The notes beneath the pieces were generated by a model. That model was given only the letters and a program-made list of their open reading frames with translations. It was not told where the DNA came from and did no database searches. DNA of 64,000 bases from Formicarius rufipectus (lineage: Eukaryota > Chordata > Aves > Passeriformes > Formicariidae), in the NCBI GenBank assembly GCA_013399695.1, contig VXAU01003513.1:124001-188000 (forward strand). The letters run 5' to 3'. The position numbers and the translations under genes were made by a program. Below are positions 38,001 through 44,595 of the stretch, piece by piece. The stretch's first letter is position 1, and each line of letters starts with the position of its first letter.

Positions 38001-41000
38001 CAGTCCAAAGGATTCAACCCTGTGTAAGTCTGAAGGCAAATGTGACAAAACTTCTTTAAATTATTCTCCTGTCGGTAAGCAGGGTGTGGTCTGACCACTT
38101 TTTAAAATCAAGCAGCCTTCTGAAAGTCAAGAAATGTCAGCCTCACTTTGAGAAAAAATGCCTTGTTTTTACATATATATATATACACATATATATATGT
38201 GTGTATTATTTTTATATATATATACACACACATTCAATGTGGTTATAGATATACAGAAGTACAGATAGACATTAGTCTCCACCAAAAGACAGTACTTATA
38301 ACAAATACTCAATTGACTTCAGGAATCCTGTTGCATAAATGTTTTTCTTAATTTAGTAACCCTCCCAGAGGCAACGTGGGATGAAGGCAACCTACTTCTC
38401 TCCCTTGGCTGGTATATTTTTGATTATTTCTTGTCTGTTCCCTTGCTGTTACCCCAGGACTGTCAACAGCCTTGGCGTGCTGACGGGTGCTCAGCTCTTC
38501 TCCCTCAATAAAGAGGAACTGAGGACTGTTTGCCCAGAAGGGTCAAGAGTCTACAGCCAAATTACAGTACAGAAGTCTGCCTTGGAGGTATGGATAACCC
38601 TTCTTACTGACTTAATCTGGGTCACCAGTTTTGAATCTATAGAAGTAAATAACTATTTCTGTGAAGCAGATGGTTTTTCCTCAGTTACCGTCACAGTGAT
38701 AAGCATTATTTGTATAAGTTATTTTGTATTAATTCATCGAAAGAGGGGTCCAAAAAACATTAGAAATAGTACTCAAGTTTAAGACATTTTGTGCTGTAAC
38801 CAGGCTGCAAGAACACAAGATAAACCAAAAAGAGCTTTGGGGAAAACAATAGGAGAGAGTGAAATGCACCTTTTCTTGCTTTGCCTGGTACTTGGACAAA
38901 CAGGTTCTCCTAGTACTTTTGATGGTTGTGTGTTATTTTTGTTTTTTCTTTGTAGGGGATATTTGATTTATTAGGCACAAGAAAGTGGTAGAATGAGCTC
39001 ACAATTGAATCTCAAGGCCTTTCAGGTCAAGCGTTGTGGCACCTGCATTGAAGGGTTTCTAAATGTAAAGGTTTCTAAGTGTTGTAAGACCAAAACTTTG
39101 GTCACTGTGCTAGCAAAGTTACTGAGCAAAGGATAAACTATTTTATATCTGTATTTATTGCTCTGCAGCAGTTTGCTTTAATTGCAGTAGTATTGTTTCT
39201 TAAACACATTAAAGGTTTGTATGCAGAGCTGTACTGGGGCGAATACTTGCCAGTTTTAAACAAGAAGAGTTGGAGATTCATCTACTTTTTTTTTTTTTTT
39301 AACTTGATGTTGCAAATGGAGAAATGAACTTGATAATGTCCAGAGGTGAGCTTAACCCAAATGAGAAGCTATATTCTCCACATCCTGTTTAGAAGAAAAT
39401 CTTGACGTTTAAAATGTTCTTCTGTCCTTTTGTGAAGATGAGACTGTCTTGCTTAAATGATTTTAAACATTAACTGCAAGACACATTGTTAAAGACAGAT
39501 TTAAAATAGTGCATATTTTACAATTTACCTGACCAGTGTGGATCAGAGAGCACCACTTTTCAACACTTAAAATTGCGTTATTCCTTTCTTCAAGCCCTCT
39601 TTTTCTTTCAGAGGAAGGGAGAAATATTTCACCTTTATTCTTACGAATAAAAGTCACAGCAGCCCAGAGCAATCCATCATTTCCCAGTGAAAATATATGC
39701 GTATTCTTTAACTTTTTTGAATGTCAACAATCTTATTTCATTTTTATAAGGCTGCTGTATACTGAGATGGAAGTGCCTTTGTAGTGGAAGTTGGTTTGAA
39801 AAGCGGAGATGCACTGGATTGGAGAGATCTGTTCTTTTTTCCCCTCTGTACTAATATTCTGCTTGCCTCAGATCTCACTGGGCAGGAAACTGAAAAGTCC
39901 AAACTTGTCTAGTAGATACTCTACAAGTGTTAATAAGCAGGTACTGAAAGTTTAACAAGGTTGTTCAATTTGATTAATGAAAAGGTAATTGAAATATTTC
40001 TGTCTTGATATTTGAGTTTTAACTGATAAATTTCAGAATTTATGCAATTTCTGATGGCTTTAGCCTGTTGTTTGTTGAGTTTTATCTTCAAAAGAAGTTG
40101 CATCTTCCTTTCTCTCCCTGTAATATTTCAAATCACAGGGATTAGGAAGACTGTTCTTGTTTATGATAGGCTATGAGAATGTGTATCATAACAAAAATGC
40201 CTACATGTGACCCATCAAAGATGAGCTTACATGTTCCCCACAGGGCCAAGTTCTTACTGCCCAAATTGGAAACACTTGTAATAATAGAAGCATTTAAGCA
40301 CACACATACTTGCACCAATATCAGGCCTGTTTTGCAATTGACTGCTTTTTAAAAGCAGTTACTGGGCTATGATTAATCAGTGATAAATTTTCATGAAGTT
40401 CTCTGACACTTGTGGTGTCATATTGCAGTAAATACCCTGGGTATTATACATAGATAGCAATAAGAGCCAGAGACTGAGGAAACCCACGCACTCTCTGGCA
40501 CTACAGAACTCCATGCCTTGTCTTTTTGTGTAATTTCTACTTGGGATCCTCCTCGAGTGTTTCTGGATTCAAACCATTTCTGCAACCCAGGGAAAGGCTT
40601 AACTCTCAGATTTAGGGCTGCATCCCCAAATACAAACAATCACATCTTCCCAGTTTCTTTTTAGTGTTCTTCTACCTCAGGCAGAAGATTTTAGTATTTT
40701 TATAATTGTAATTGAAGTTGTTGAAATTTAATGATTTTATCCTTACAAGGAACAAAATTAATAGGTACCACACTTTCAGTTATACTTTATTTTCATAGTA
40801 ACTCCATTCGGCCCTGAATCACAGCAGAGTTTAAAGCATCCAAGGAACTGTGGAACTAATGGAGTTGTGTGGCCCCTGTGTGAACATTACCAAGTAACAG
40901 ACTGCAAGTGCTGGGAAGGTGTTTGGGGTTTAACAGCTTTCTGGACCTAGCCAAGCAAAGGAGAGAGATAACTCTGTGTGAGAGTAGTGTGTCAGGGCAA

Positions 41001-43266
41001 CAGAGGTGTCATAGCCAGGGCCAAACAACTCCTCTCAGTCAGACGAAATGGTGGTGGCCAGCAGCAGTGTCCAAGGAGGCCATGGGAGACACCATATTCT
41101 GTGTACTGATCACAGTATCCCTCTCAGGAGCTCTTTTTGTGGCTGCTCCAGAGAGCCAAAGTTGACCTTATATGCCAAGTACAGGACATTACAGCAGCTT
41201 GCCTGGCCACATTTACTTTTACTGTACATAGTTTTACTTTTTAGTTGTGAGGTGAAAATATTAATAGCATCCATGATTATGGGGTTTTTATTTGTCCATT
41301 TCCTTAACTACTATTGAGCATTTCAGGCTTTGGTGTTGAAAAGTGCTGCAGAAGATACGTGTAGAGACACAATATCCTGAACACCACTTTTGTCATCTCC
41401 AGAGGGGAGACTTGAGTTCCACATTCTAAATCTTTTTCTTCTCCATCAATGGGAAACACAGCCACACATTGCTTTAAAAGTGAAAATGGTTTCTCTCTAA
41501 AACCAGTGTCAAATTGCCTGGAAGAACAGCTTATTTTCTTTGACACCTTGGTGGAAGGAATGACTCGGGCGCAATACCAGAAGTAGGATTGACTGATGGA
41601 ATTTACCTTAGAATCTGGTTAGAGACTAAGCTGGGTAAATCACTATGGTCGAGGTCTAGCAGTCTGTTCCAGAAACTGTATTCCGAAGAACAGCCCTAGG
41701 CTTTTTACCTGTGCCTTGCCTCGCCTGAGGTACAGGTACAGGATGTGCCTGTTGTGCTGTGCCACAGGTGTATTGCAGTTGGTTTAGTCGAGCAGCATTT
41801 CTAGCTCATCAGTCATGTTGTCATTGATGTTATCAGGAAGGCAAACTGTTTCAGCTTGGGCTGCTCAGTTATTTTCAGAAAAATATTTCTATGTGACCTC
41901 TGATAAAGCACGTTGTTGAGTATCTGCTAATGTTTTTTATGCATGACTTCAGTAGTGAGTGCTTGCTGCACTTGCTCTGTATCTGAAATTAAAAGGGCAA
42001 GGACAAGATGAAGTAAGACAAAATTGCATTCTCACCTTCAGAGAGTCACTTACAAGCCCCCTGCTTTGCTCTATCACTCTTGGAGAAGAGACCAATGGTA
42101 ATTTAAATAGAAGGAGCATTGTAACTATTCTCCCTGTGGTCACCTAACCTCTCTGGCCAGGTAATGGCAACAGATAATGCATTGTAATGGCTGTTATGGG
42201 ATAAATCTAAATTAAAATGTATGTAATAGGATATATTGTCAGTGTTCAGAATCAACTGAAGGATTTTGCCCTTAGCAGTCCTGAAATTTCTTTTACAAAT
42301 TTCAAAAACATTTTCTACTTCCTTATTCAGAGGTCATTTTGGAAACTTTGAACTATTGAAGGTCATGTCATTGCCAAATAATACAGTAGCAGATACAGCT
42401 CTTGCTTTATAACTCCATGGTTTTATTCAAAGTCATGCACACTTGGAAGTTCTGCTCCAGTGGATTGGATATGTGTCCTGGCCCTGATAATAACTTCATT
42501 TATGTTGTCAAAGCAATCTGTTTGCAGCTGGCTCAGCAGACCTGGTTTTCACTCTTTATTTCAATAAAGCCATGTCCTCACAATACTTAACTTGTTGCTA
42601 ATATTGTAATATGGTTTAATTCCTAGTATTCTGCTCTAAGTTTGAAACCTTTGCAGCCAATGCACGATGGTGTATCATGTAATGTGAGTGACTGAGACTG
42701 AATCCTTACTCAGGCCTTGGCTGTGCAGTCCCGTGTGTGTGTGTGTGTGAGCTTTGTGTTTACATAAATCTAAAACCATCAAGGATTTATTTTCAACTTT
42801 TTAATTTCTGAATATTACTGCCCTGATTTTTAAGTATTCAAAGGTGGAATCCTAACAAACTTGCTGAGCTTTAACCCTGTTTTGCTGAAACTATATTTCA
42901 CTCCATAAATATCCAATACTACCAGGGCCTTTTGTGAGGATTAAAGATTCTCAGCAGTTCTGAAAGGTGAGCTCACACTTTTGATCTGCAGGGTTTTTTC
43001 TCCTCTGAATTCAGGGGTAGTGTAAATACTTTCCTATTGGAGCTGCAAGGTGAGTTTAATTTGTTCAAAAACCTGTCTTAATAAAATGTTGTCAGAGGAA
43101 CATCATCCCATGCCAAAACCACAAATAAACTCTTTTTCTTTTTTGTTCATAGGCAAACAGTGGTAGCTCAGAACTTCAAGAAATTATGAGAAGACGGCAA
43201 GAAAAAATCAGTGCAGCTGCCACAGATTCGGGTGTGGAGTCCTTTGATGAAGGAAGCAGCCACTAA
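1857..43266 (+). CDS. EPS8: EPS8, 17 joined coding exons (N-terminus missing)
   Basis: This is EGFR kinase substrate 8, a cytoplasmic adaptor that caps and bundles actin filaments and, with ABI1 and SOS1, promotes Rac activation at filopodia, microvilli and stereocilia (family knowledge). Seventeen exons with AG/GT borders join to 2283 nt: 760 codons plus stop, with every splice phase agreeing. Order: PTB domain (first four to five exons), basic and proline-rich linkers, central region, SH3 domain on two exons (25,433 and 26,435), a second proline-rich segment, and the C-terminal SAM-like actin effector region. Human EPS8 has 822 residues, about 68 of them before the first exon seen here, so only the extreme N-terminus and promoter are absent. 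I recognised it by near-identical peptides such as TTFVLDRK, ITVDDGIRKLKLLDAKGKVW and SGVESFDEGSSH at the stop. Paralogues EPS8L1-3 are less likely because matches to EPS8 itself run the full length. Residue numbers in the exon entries assume 68 upstream residues. Confidence 0.97.
2210..2359 (+). CDS. EPS8: EPS8 exon, PTB domain (~res. 123-172)
   Basis: 50 codons, phase 0/0, acceptor tctggcag and donor gtaaga. It encodes NELENFPLSTIQHCQAVM through LALVCKEP and HLFQCDEIK, the central PTB strands. The intron before it is only 191 bp, the shortest in the gene here. Confidence 0.97.
2360..4667 (+). other. EPS8: EPS8 intron
   Basis: 2.3 kb of AT-rich intron between two PTB exons, with a good polypyrimidine tract before the acceptor. 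I see no gene, recognisable transposon or long tandem repeat in it. Confidence 0.8.
4668..4750 (+). CDS. EPS8: EPS8 exon, PTB C-terminal helix (~res. 173-200)
   Basis: 83 nt, phase 0 in and phase 2 out (the final ag joins a to make Arg). It encodes ASFIYEDIESAISDSKSGKQ followed by a basic stretch KKRLETL. The match to the human EDIESAISDSK segment, the C-terminal helix of the PTB domain, is clear. Confidence 0.96.
4751..6763 (+). other. EPS8: EPS8 intron
   Basis: 2.0 kb intron. A stretch around 5,640-5,990 is somewhat richer in G+C than its surroundings but matches no element I recognise. Otherwise nothing beyond a T-rich acceptor tract. Confidence 0.75.
6764..6900 (+). CDS. EPS8: EPS8 exon, proline-rich linker (~res. 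200-245)
   Basis: 137 nt, phase 2 in, phase 1 out (t + tt = Phe). It encodes MISKADSAIPPPPRAPAPVP, then TQVDVRSRVAAWSAWAAEQG. The PPPPRAP run is a conserved SH3-ligand-like proline cluster right after the PTB domain. Confidence 0.97.
6901..8605 (+). other. EPS8: EPS8 intron with a short T/G-rich run
   Basis: 1.7 kb intron. From about 7,478 to 7,535 it holds a low-complexity T/G-rich run (ggttggtgg, then tttgttgtcg and tttg copies). It is a weaker relative of the large tract at 15.4 kb. No gene seen. Confidence 0.75.
8606..8679 (+). CDS. EPS8: EPS8 exon (~res. 246-270)
   Basis: 74 nt, phase 1 in, phase 0 out. It encodes EKHRQYHEHEETAEMMAARI followed by DRDV, matching human EPS8 after the proline-rich linker. 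Acceptor tttttacag, donor gtgagt. Confidence 0.96.
8680..9734 (+). other. EPS8: EPS8 intron
   Basis: 1.05 kb intron with a short purine-rich segment near 8,860-8,900. No gene or transposon recognised. Confidence 0.75.
9735..9861 (+). CDS. EPS8: EPS8 exon, helical/basic segment (~res. 271-312)
   Basis: 127 nt, phase 0 in, phase 1 out. It encodes QILNHILDDIEYFVTKLQKA, then AEAFAELSKRKK and a lysine-rich run (TKKSKKKGPG). Matches human EPS8 including the basic patch. Donor gtagga. Confidence 0.96.
9862..10209 (+). other. EPS8: EPS8 intron
   Basis: 348 bp AT-rich intron with stretches of tatatata-like sequence at 10,125-10,190. Nothing else seen. Confidence 0.8.
10210..10298 (+). CDS. EPS8: EPS8 exon (~res. 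313-342)
   Basis: 89 nt, phase 1 in (g + ag = Glu), phase 0 out. It encodes GVLTLRAKPPPPDEFVDCFQ then KFKHGFNLL. The PPPPDEF motif is conserved in EPS8 orthologues. Donor gtaagt. Confidence 0.96.
10299..13810 (+). other. EPS8: EPS8 intron, 3.5 kb
   Basis: Large intron. The part from about 10,600 to 11,500 has a higher G+C share and several short open frames on both strands, none resembling a known protein. It may hold a decayed repeat I cannot name. The rest is ordinary AT-rich intron, with a T run at ~12,391. Confidence 0.65.
13811..13885 (+). CDS. EPS8: EPS8 exon (~res. 343-367)
   Basis: 75 nt, exactly 25 codons, phase 0/0. It encodes AKLKFHIQNPSAADLVHFLF and TPLHM, nearly identical to human EPS8. 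Acceptor ttcattcag, donor gtaagc. Skipping it would keep the frame. Confidence 0.97.
13886..14394 (+). other. EPS8: EPS8 intron
   Basis: 509 bp AT-rich intron; nothing recognised. Confidence 0.8.
14395..14543 (+). CDS. EPS8: EPS8 exon (~res. 368-417)
   Basis: 149 nt, phase 0 in, phase 2 out. It encodes VVQTTGGPELAGTVLSPLLT, then KDTIDFLRYTV and WMSLGDTWTKA. Matches the human GGPELASSVLSPLL and LWMSLG segments of the central conserved region. Confidence 0.97.
15365..15545 (+). repeat. G/T-rich low-complexity tract
   Basis: About 180 bases built almost only from T and G, as irregular tttg, ttgg, ggtt and tttgggg units, including an exact TTGGTTGGTTGGTT at 15,425-15,438. In the EPS8 transcript it is G/U-rich; read from the other strand it is A/C-rich. 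Open frames of 62 and 106 codons cross it but consist only of Phe, Trp, Val, Leu, Gly, Cys and similar residues, and are artefacts of composition. Confidence 0.9.
16746..17099 (-). mobile_element. probable solo LTR of an endogenous retrovirus, antisense to EPS8
   Basis: Read on the minus strand, the segment starts TGGAAGAC and ends CCACCACA, giving TG...CA termini. It carries a TATA box (GTATAAAAGAC, plus-strand positions 16,822-16,831), followed after ~15-20 bases by an AATAAG-type poly(A) signal. That is the order of U3, R and U5 in a compact LTR. The flanks carry a near-direct repeat: attcttc ends at 16,745, and attcttc starts at 17,101, one base off the predicted end. No gag, pol or env sequence is present, as expected after LTR-LTR recombination. 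The family is not identified; a non-retroviral repeat remains possible. Confidence 0.6.
17386..17569 (+). CDS. EPS8: EPS8 exon (~res. 417-478)
   Basis: 184 nt, phase 2 in, phase 0 out. It encodes ADWPKDHFIPPYVPRFRNGW, then EPPLLNFMGAP and LAESVANVAEQQRKQEMKRM. Matches the human WPKEQFIPPYVPRFRNGWEPP stretch. Skipping this exon would shift the frame. Confidence 0.97.
19545..19630 (+). repeat. possible MIR-type SINE relic
   Basis: The order 'gggtcttgggcaaatgattt', 'aaccttgg' and 'ctccctgtgccc' resembles the core of MIR elements (cttgggcaagt...taacctc...ctgtgcc). Strongly diverged and short, so only tentative. Confidence 0.35.
20470..20540 (+). repeat. A/C-rich (caaa/ccaa) tract
   Basis: Irregular caaaa, aacaa and ccaa units, with an exact AACCAACCAACCAA at 20,511-20,524. 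This is the reverse complement of the core of the G/T tract in an earlier intron of the same gene. A composition-based simple repeat; no coding content. Confidence 0.85.
21397..21530 (+). CDS. EPS8: EPS8 exon (~res. 479-523)
   Basis: 134 nt, phase 0 in, phase 2 out. It encodes PPGVPDYPPSDGYAFSNTVY, then KRGPLLDQGAAVAAFKQTVS and RHVD. Aligns with the human ADGYAFSSNIYTRGSHLDQ region before the SH3 domain; the start of this exon is more diverged than its neighbours. Confidence 0.95.
21531..25432 (+). other. EPS8: EPS8 intron, 3.9 kb, with one CR1
   Basis: Holds a CR1 fragment in minus orientation (23,786-24,115). Outside it I see AT-rich intron with a pyrimidine-rich run before the acceptor and no gene. 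Confidence 0.75.
23786..24115 (-). mobile_element. CR1 LINE fragment, 5'-truncated
   Basis: Begins with cacagaatcatagaat, the reverse complement of the CR1 3' terminus, and runs through typical CR1 3' sequence (ccagcctgaccttgaacacc, ctccagggatgaggcatcca, cctgttccagtgcctcacca, ccccttgtcctgtgtc). The element lies on the minus strand, antisense to EPS8, and is truncated at its 5' end near 24,115. No reverse transcriptase coding part is kept. Confidence 0.92.
25433..25544 (+). CDS. EPS8: EPS8 exon, first half of SH3 (~res. 523-560)
   Basis: 112 nt, phase 2 in, phase 0 out. It encodes NYEAHNKTQGKKYAKCKYEF, then MARNNSELSVMKEEIVE. KYEF...NSELSV is the EPS8 form of the SH3 ALYDF...DELSF motif; the SH3 of this family prefers PxxDY ligands such as ABI1 and RN-tre (family knowledge). 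Confidence 0.97.
25545..26434 (+). other. EPS8: EPS8 intron inside the SH3 domain
   Basis: 890 bp intron splitting the SH3 domain between its n-Src and distal parts. No repeat or gene recognised. Confidence 0.8.
26435..26578 (+). CDS. EPS8: EPS8 exon, second half of SH3 (~res. 561-608)
   Basis: 144 nt, 48 codons, phase 0/0. It encodes ILDDRKQWWKVQNKSGSTGF, then VPNNILDPLRNQ and PVYTRTIQ. The WW pair and the GFVPNNIL box are standard SH3 ligand-binding and fold residues and are intact. Confidence 0.97.
28285..28370 (-). repeat. possible MIR-type SINE relic, antisense
   Basis: The phrase 'gaaggaaatgaggcattgca' followed by 'cttgcccaaggtcagacaag' and 'gtgggtagagcagg' fits the reverse complement of the MIR core (aaactgaggcacagagagg...cttgcccaaggtcacaca...ggcagagc). 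The match is better than for the other candidate but still old and partial. Confidence 0.5.
31060..31566 (+). mobile_element. CR1 LINE fragment, 5'-truncated
   Basis: Sense-orientation CR1 3' region: 'gacatggacctgttggagcg', 'gatcagagagctggagcact', 'ttgttcagcctggagaagaa', then 'gaactgttcaaggccagatt' and 'ggtgtccctgcccatggcag', ending in the degenerate terminus ccattctttgatta. About 500 bp is kept. An 86-codon open frame across it is a CR1 untranslated-region artefact. Confidence 0.92.
34330..34567 (+). CDS. EPS8: EPS8 exon, second proline-rich region (~res. 609-688)
   Basis: 238 nt, phase 0 in, phase 1 out, the largest coding exon in the window. It encodes KQRMDYVAKQPDPVPATPLP, then long Pro/Ala/Val repeats of the PPTPAPVPVAVPLPP kind and the serine-rich SRQSSTSSDSGGSVARDTQR. 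The proline stretch offers SH3/EVH1-type ligands; the Ser-rich part is a likely phosphorylation region. Frames read through the donor into the intron, but gtaagt and the phase with the next exon settle the end. Confidence 0.97.
34568..37842 (+). other. EPS8: EPS8 intron, 3.3 kb, with one ambiguous base
   Basis: Contains an undetermined base (n) at 37,151 lying between two near-identical copies of a ~20-bp sequence, and T runs at ~36,790 and 37,182-37,202. A segment near 35,925-35,965 is vaguely MIR-like but too short to call. No gene seen. Confidence 0.75.
37126..37180 (+). repeat. short direct repeat flanking an n
   Basis: TTGCCCATGATAGCAACTGC (37,126-37,145) recurs as TTGCCCAGGATAGCAACTGC (37,161-37,180), 35 bases apart with one mismatch. 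The single n at 37,151 falls between them, and both copies run into T tracts. Either a real local duplication or a polishing artefact. Confidence 0.8.
37843..38023 (+). CDS. EPS8: EPS8 exon, effector region (~res. 688-748)
   Basis: 181 nt, phase 1 in, phase 2 out. It encodes RKSQMEEVQDELVHRLTIGR, then SAAQRKFHVPRPNIPVVNIT and YDSSPEDVKAWLQSKGFNP. The first part holds the amphipathic helix used for barbed-end capping, and the second begins the SAM-like bundling fold (family knowledge). Confidence 0.97.
38024..38457 (+). other. EPS8: EPS8 intron with AT microsatellite
   Basis: 434 bp intron dominated by alternating at/ac/gt dinucleotides from 38,171 to 38,232, including a perfect palindrome at 38,185-38,202. 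Confidence 0.85.
38171..38232. repeat. (AT)n/(AC)n/(GT)n microsatellite with palindrome
   Basis: Alternating purine-pyrimidine sequence; ACACATATATATATGTGT is a perfect 18-bp palindrome. Such tracts are length-variable and may extrude cruciforms; no function is implied. Confidence 0.9.
38458..38587 (+). CDS. EPS8: EPS8 exon, SAM-like effector domain (~res. 748-791)
   Basis: 130 nt, phase 2 in (gt + g = Val), phase 0 out. It encodes TVNSLGVLTGAQLFSLNKEE, then LRTVCPEGSRVYSQITVQKS and ALE. LGVLTGAQLFSLNKEELR is the SAM-like helix pair shared by EPS8 and EPS8L proteins. Confidence 0.97.
38588..43152 (+). other. EPS8: EPS8 last intron, 4.6 kb
   Basis: AT-rich intron with a T run near 39,285, an eight-copy GT microsatellite at 42,733-42,748 and a few short open frames of no recognisable family. 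No transposon or exon seen. Confidence 0.75.
42733..42748 (+). repeat. (GT)8 microsatellite
   Basis: Eight perfect gt copies in the last EPS8 intron; too short to suggest function. Confidence 0.95.
43153..43266 (+). CDS. EPS8: EPS8 last coding exon and stop
   Basis: 114 nt, 37 codons plus taa. It encodes ANSGSSELQEIMRRRQEKIS and AAATDSGVESFDEGSSH, essentially the human C-terminus. Acceptor ttcatag. The exon continues into the 3' UTR. Confidence 0.98.
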   Translation, partial: ANSGSSELQEIMRRRQEKISAAATDSGVESFDEGSSH

Positions 43267-43592
43267 ATGTGTTTCCGCTTTTCTTTAACTCCATTGTCCA
43301 TAGCATCATACCATCCAGCTTTGCTTTAGGAAGCAGTGAAGGGGAATGTATTATTATTTTGTAAACTTAAGTAGGCAACATAGAGAAAATTTTCAGTAGT
43401 CTCCACAGAAGTACTTGCTGCTGCCTTCTCATCATGAAATATAAACAGATGAGAAATTCAGTGGAGCTTCCTGACCGGTGAATTGGTACATGATTCATTT
43501 ACATGCAAAGATGAGTCTTGGCTTTATGGAATTCACATGACAGATAGATTGGAGCAAGTCTTTGTGATTCATCTGAGGGAAGCTAAGCCAGC

Positions 43593-43598
43593 AATAAA
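43593..43598 (+). promoter_or_regulatory. EPS8: AATAAA, possible proximal poly(A) signal
   Basis: Canonical hexamer 0.33 kb after the stop. It could yield a short 3' UTR, but may be unused. Confidence 0.3.
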
Positions 43599-44294
43599 AA
43601 AGCATTTGAACCCTTCAGTGGTACTAAGATTCTGAATCCCATCTCTTGCTATAGTGTGCAGTTATGTCTTTTTGGCTCAGTCTTTGTCATGCATTTGGCT
43701 GCAGGACATTTACTTAAGTTGTCGATGCCAGCAATTGGAGAGGCAATGTTCAGAGAATGAATAGCAGCCCAACATAGACTGAATCTTTCTTTCATCAATC
43801 CCAAGATGTTTTATTACTAATGATGCTGTTCATAGCAATATAATACTCTGTACATCGATTTTATCAGTACTTCACCCGTGATGAACTATAATATTGCACA
43901 AGAAGGAATAACTAGAATAGTAATACAACTCAGCTCAAAGAGGTGATGAGATCTGCTGTAGCTGGCCATGCAACAACTCACAGTCCTTTTGGTTTGTTTT
44001 TTGGTTTTGGTTTTTTTTTTTTTTTTAAAATATACTTGTATTTTTTGCTTGTAACTTAACCCATCAAAAGAACAGTGTATAATCTAGACTTCTTGGTGTG
44101 TTGATCCCAGATATCAGTTTTTCCTTATGTAAAAAGCTCTTATTCCTTTATAAATGTAATCTTTCAGGAAGGTGAGTTCCTGGAGTCAAAAGGGGGAAAA
44201 AAAACCAGGAAACATTTTCCCAGAAAACATTATTTTTGAAGATGAAATGATTTTTGTCACAAAATGTTCAGTTATTTCACATGGTCATGTGATT

Positions 44295-44322
44295 TTATAT
44301 ATAATATATGTATTATATATAA
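44295..44322 (+). repeat. EPS8: perfect 12-bp hairpin in EPS8 3' UTR
   Basis: TTATATATAATA and its exact reverse complement TATTATATATAA are separated by the 4-base loop TATG. All pairs are A-U in RNA, so stability is modest despite perfect pairing. Confidence 0.9.
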
Positions 44323-44409
44323 TATATAACATCACTTAATTTAGATAAATTTAATCATCTAGTTTGATTTTCATAGTGCCTTTTTCACATGAATCATCTT
44401 AAAGTCTGC

Positions 44410-44415
44410 AATAAA
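44410..44415 (+). promoter_or_regulatory. EPS8: AATAAA poly(A) signal
   Basis: Canonical hexamer followed within ~25-40 bases by a T/G-rich segment (tttcttgtctgtt...gttgtatctttgtg), fitting a functional cleavage site. Confidence 0.6.
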
Positions 44416-44568
44416 CAGTATTTCTTGTCTGTTAAATCGTTGTATCTTTGTGACTCCAAAGACAGTATTGAAATAAGAAAGTAATCTTTTTTTTTTACCA
44501 TTAGTTTACTTTTCCTCTGCATACAAGGGGAAAAAAATCCTATTAATTTCTTACAAAAGAAAAATCTT

Positions 44569-44574
44569 AATAAA
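44569..44574 (+). promoter_or_regulatory. EPS8: AATAAA poly(A) signal, probable distal end of EPS8
   Basis: Canonical hexamer followed by ctgtgtgttggttatgtgtct about 50 bases on, a good GT-rich downstream element. It is the last plausible signal close to the gene, so I take it as the distal end. Confidence 0.6.
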
Positions 44575-44595
44575 GGTATTTAGTGCCATTTATTG

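Larger units (their letters stand above)
43267..44595 (+). other. EPS8: EPS8 3' UTR (extent inferred)
   Basis: About 1.3 kb after the stop, ending a short distance beyond the last of three AATAAA signals. It is AT-rich, includes a T run near 44,012-44,026 and a perfect 12-bp hairpin at 44,295-44,322. The end is inferred from the signal; no transcript evidence is available here. Confidence 0.7.
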
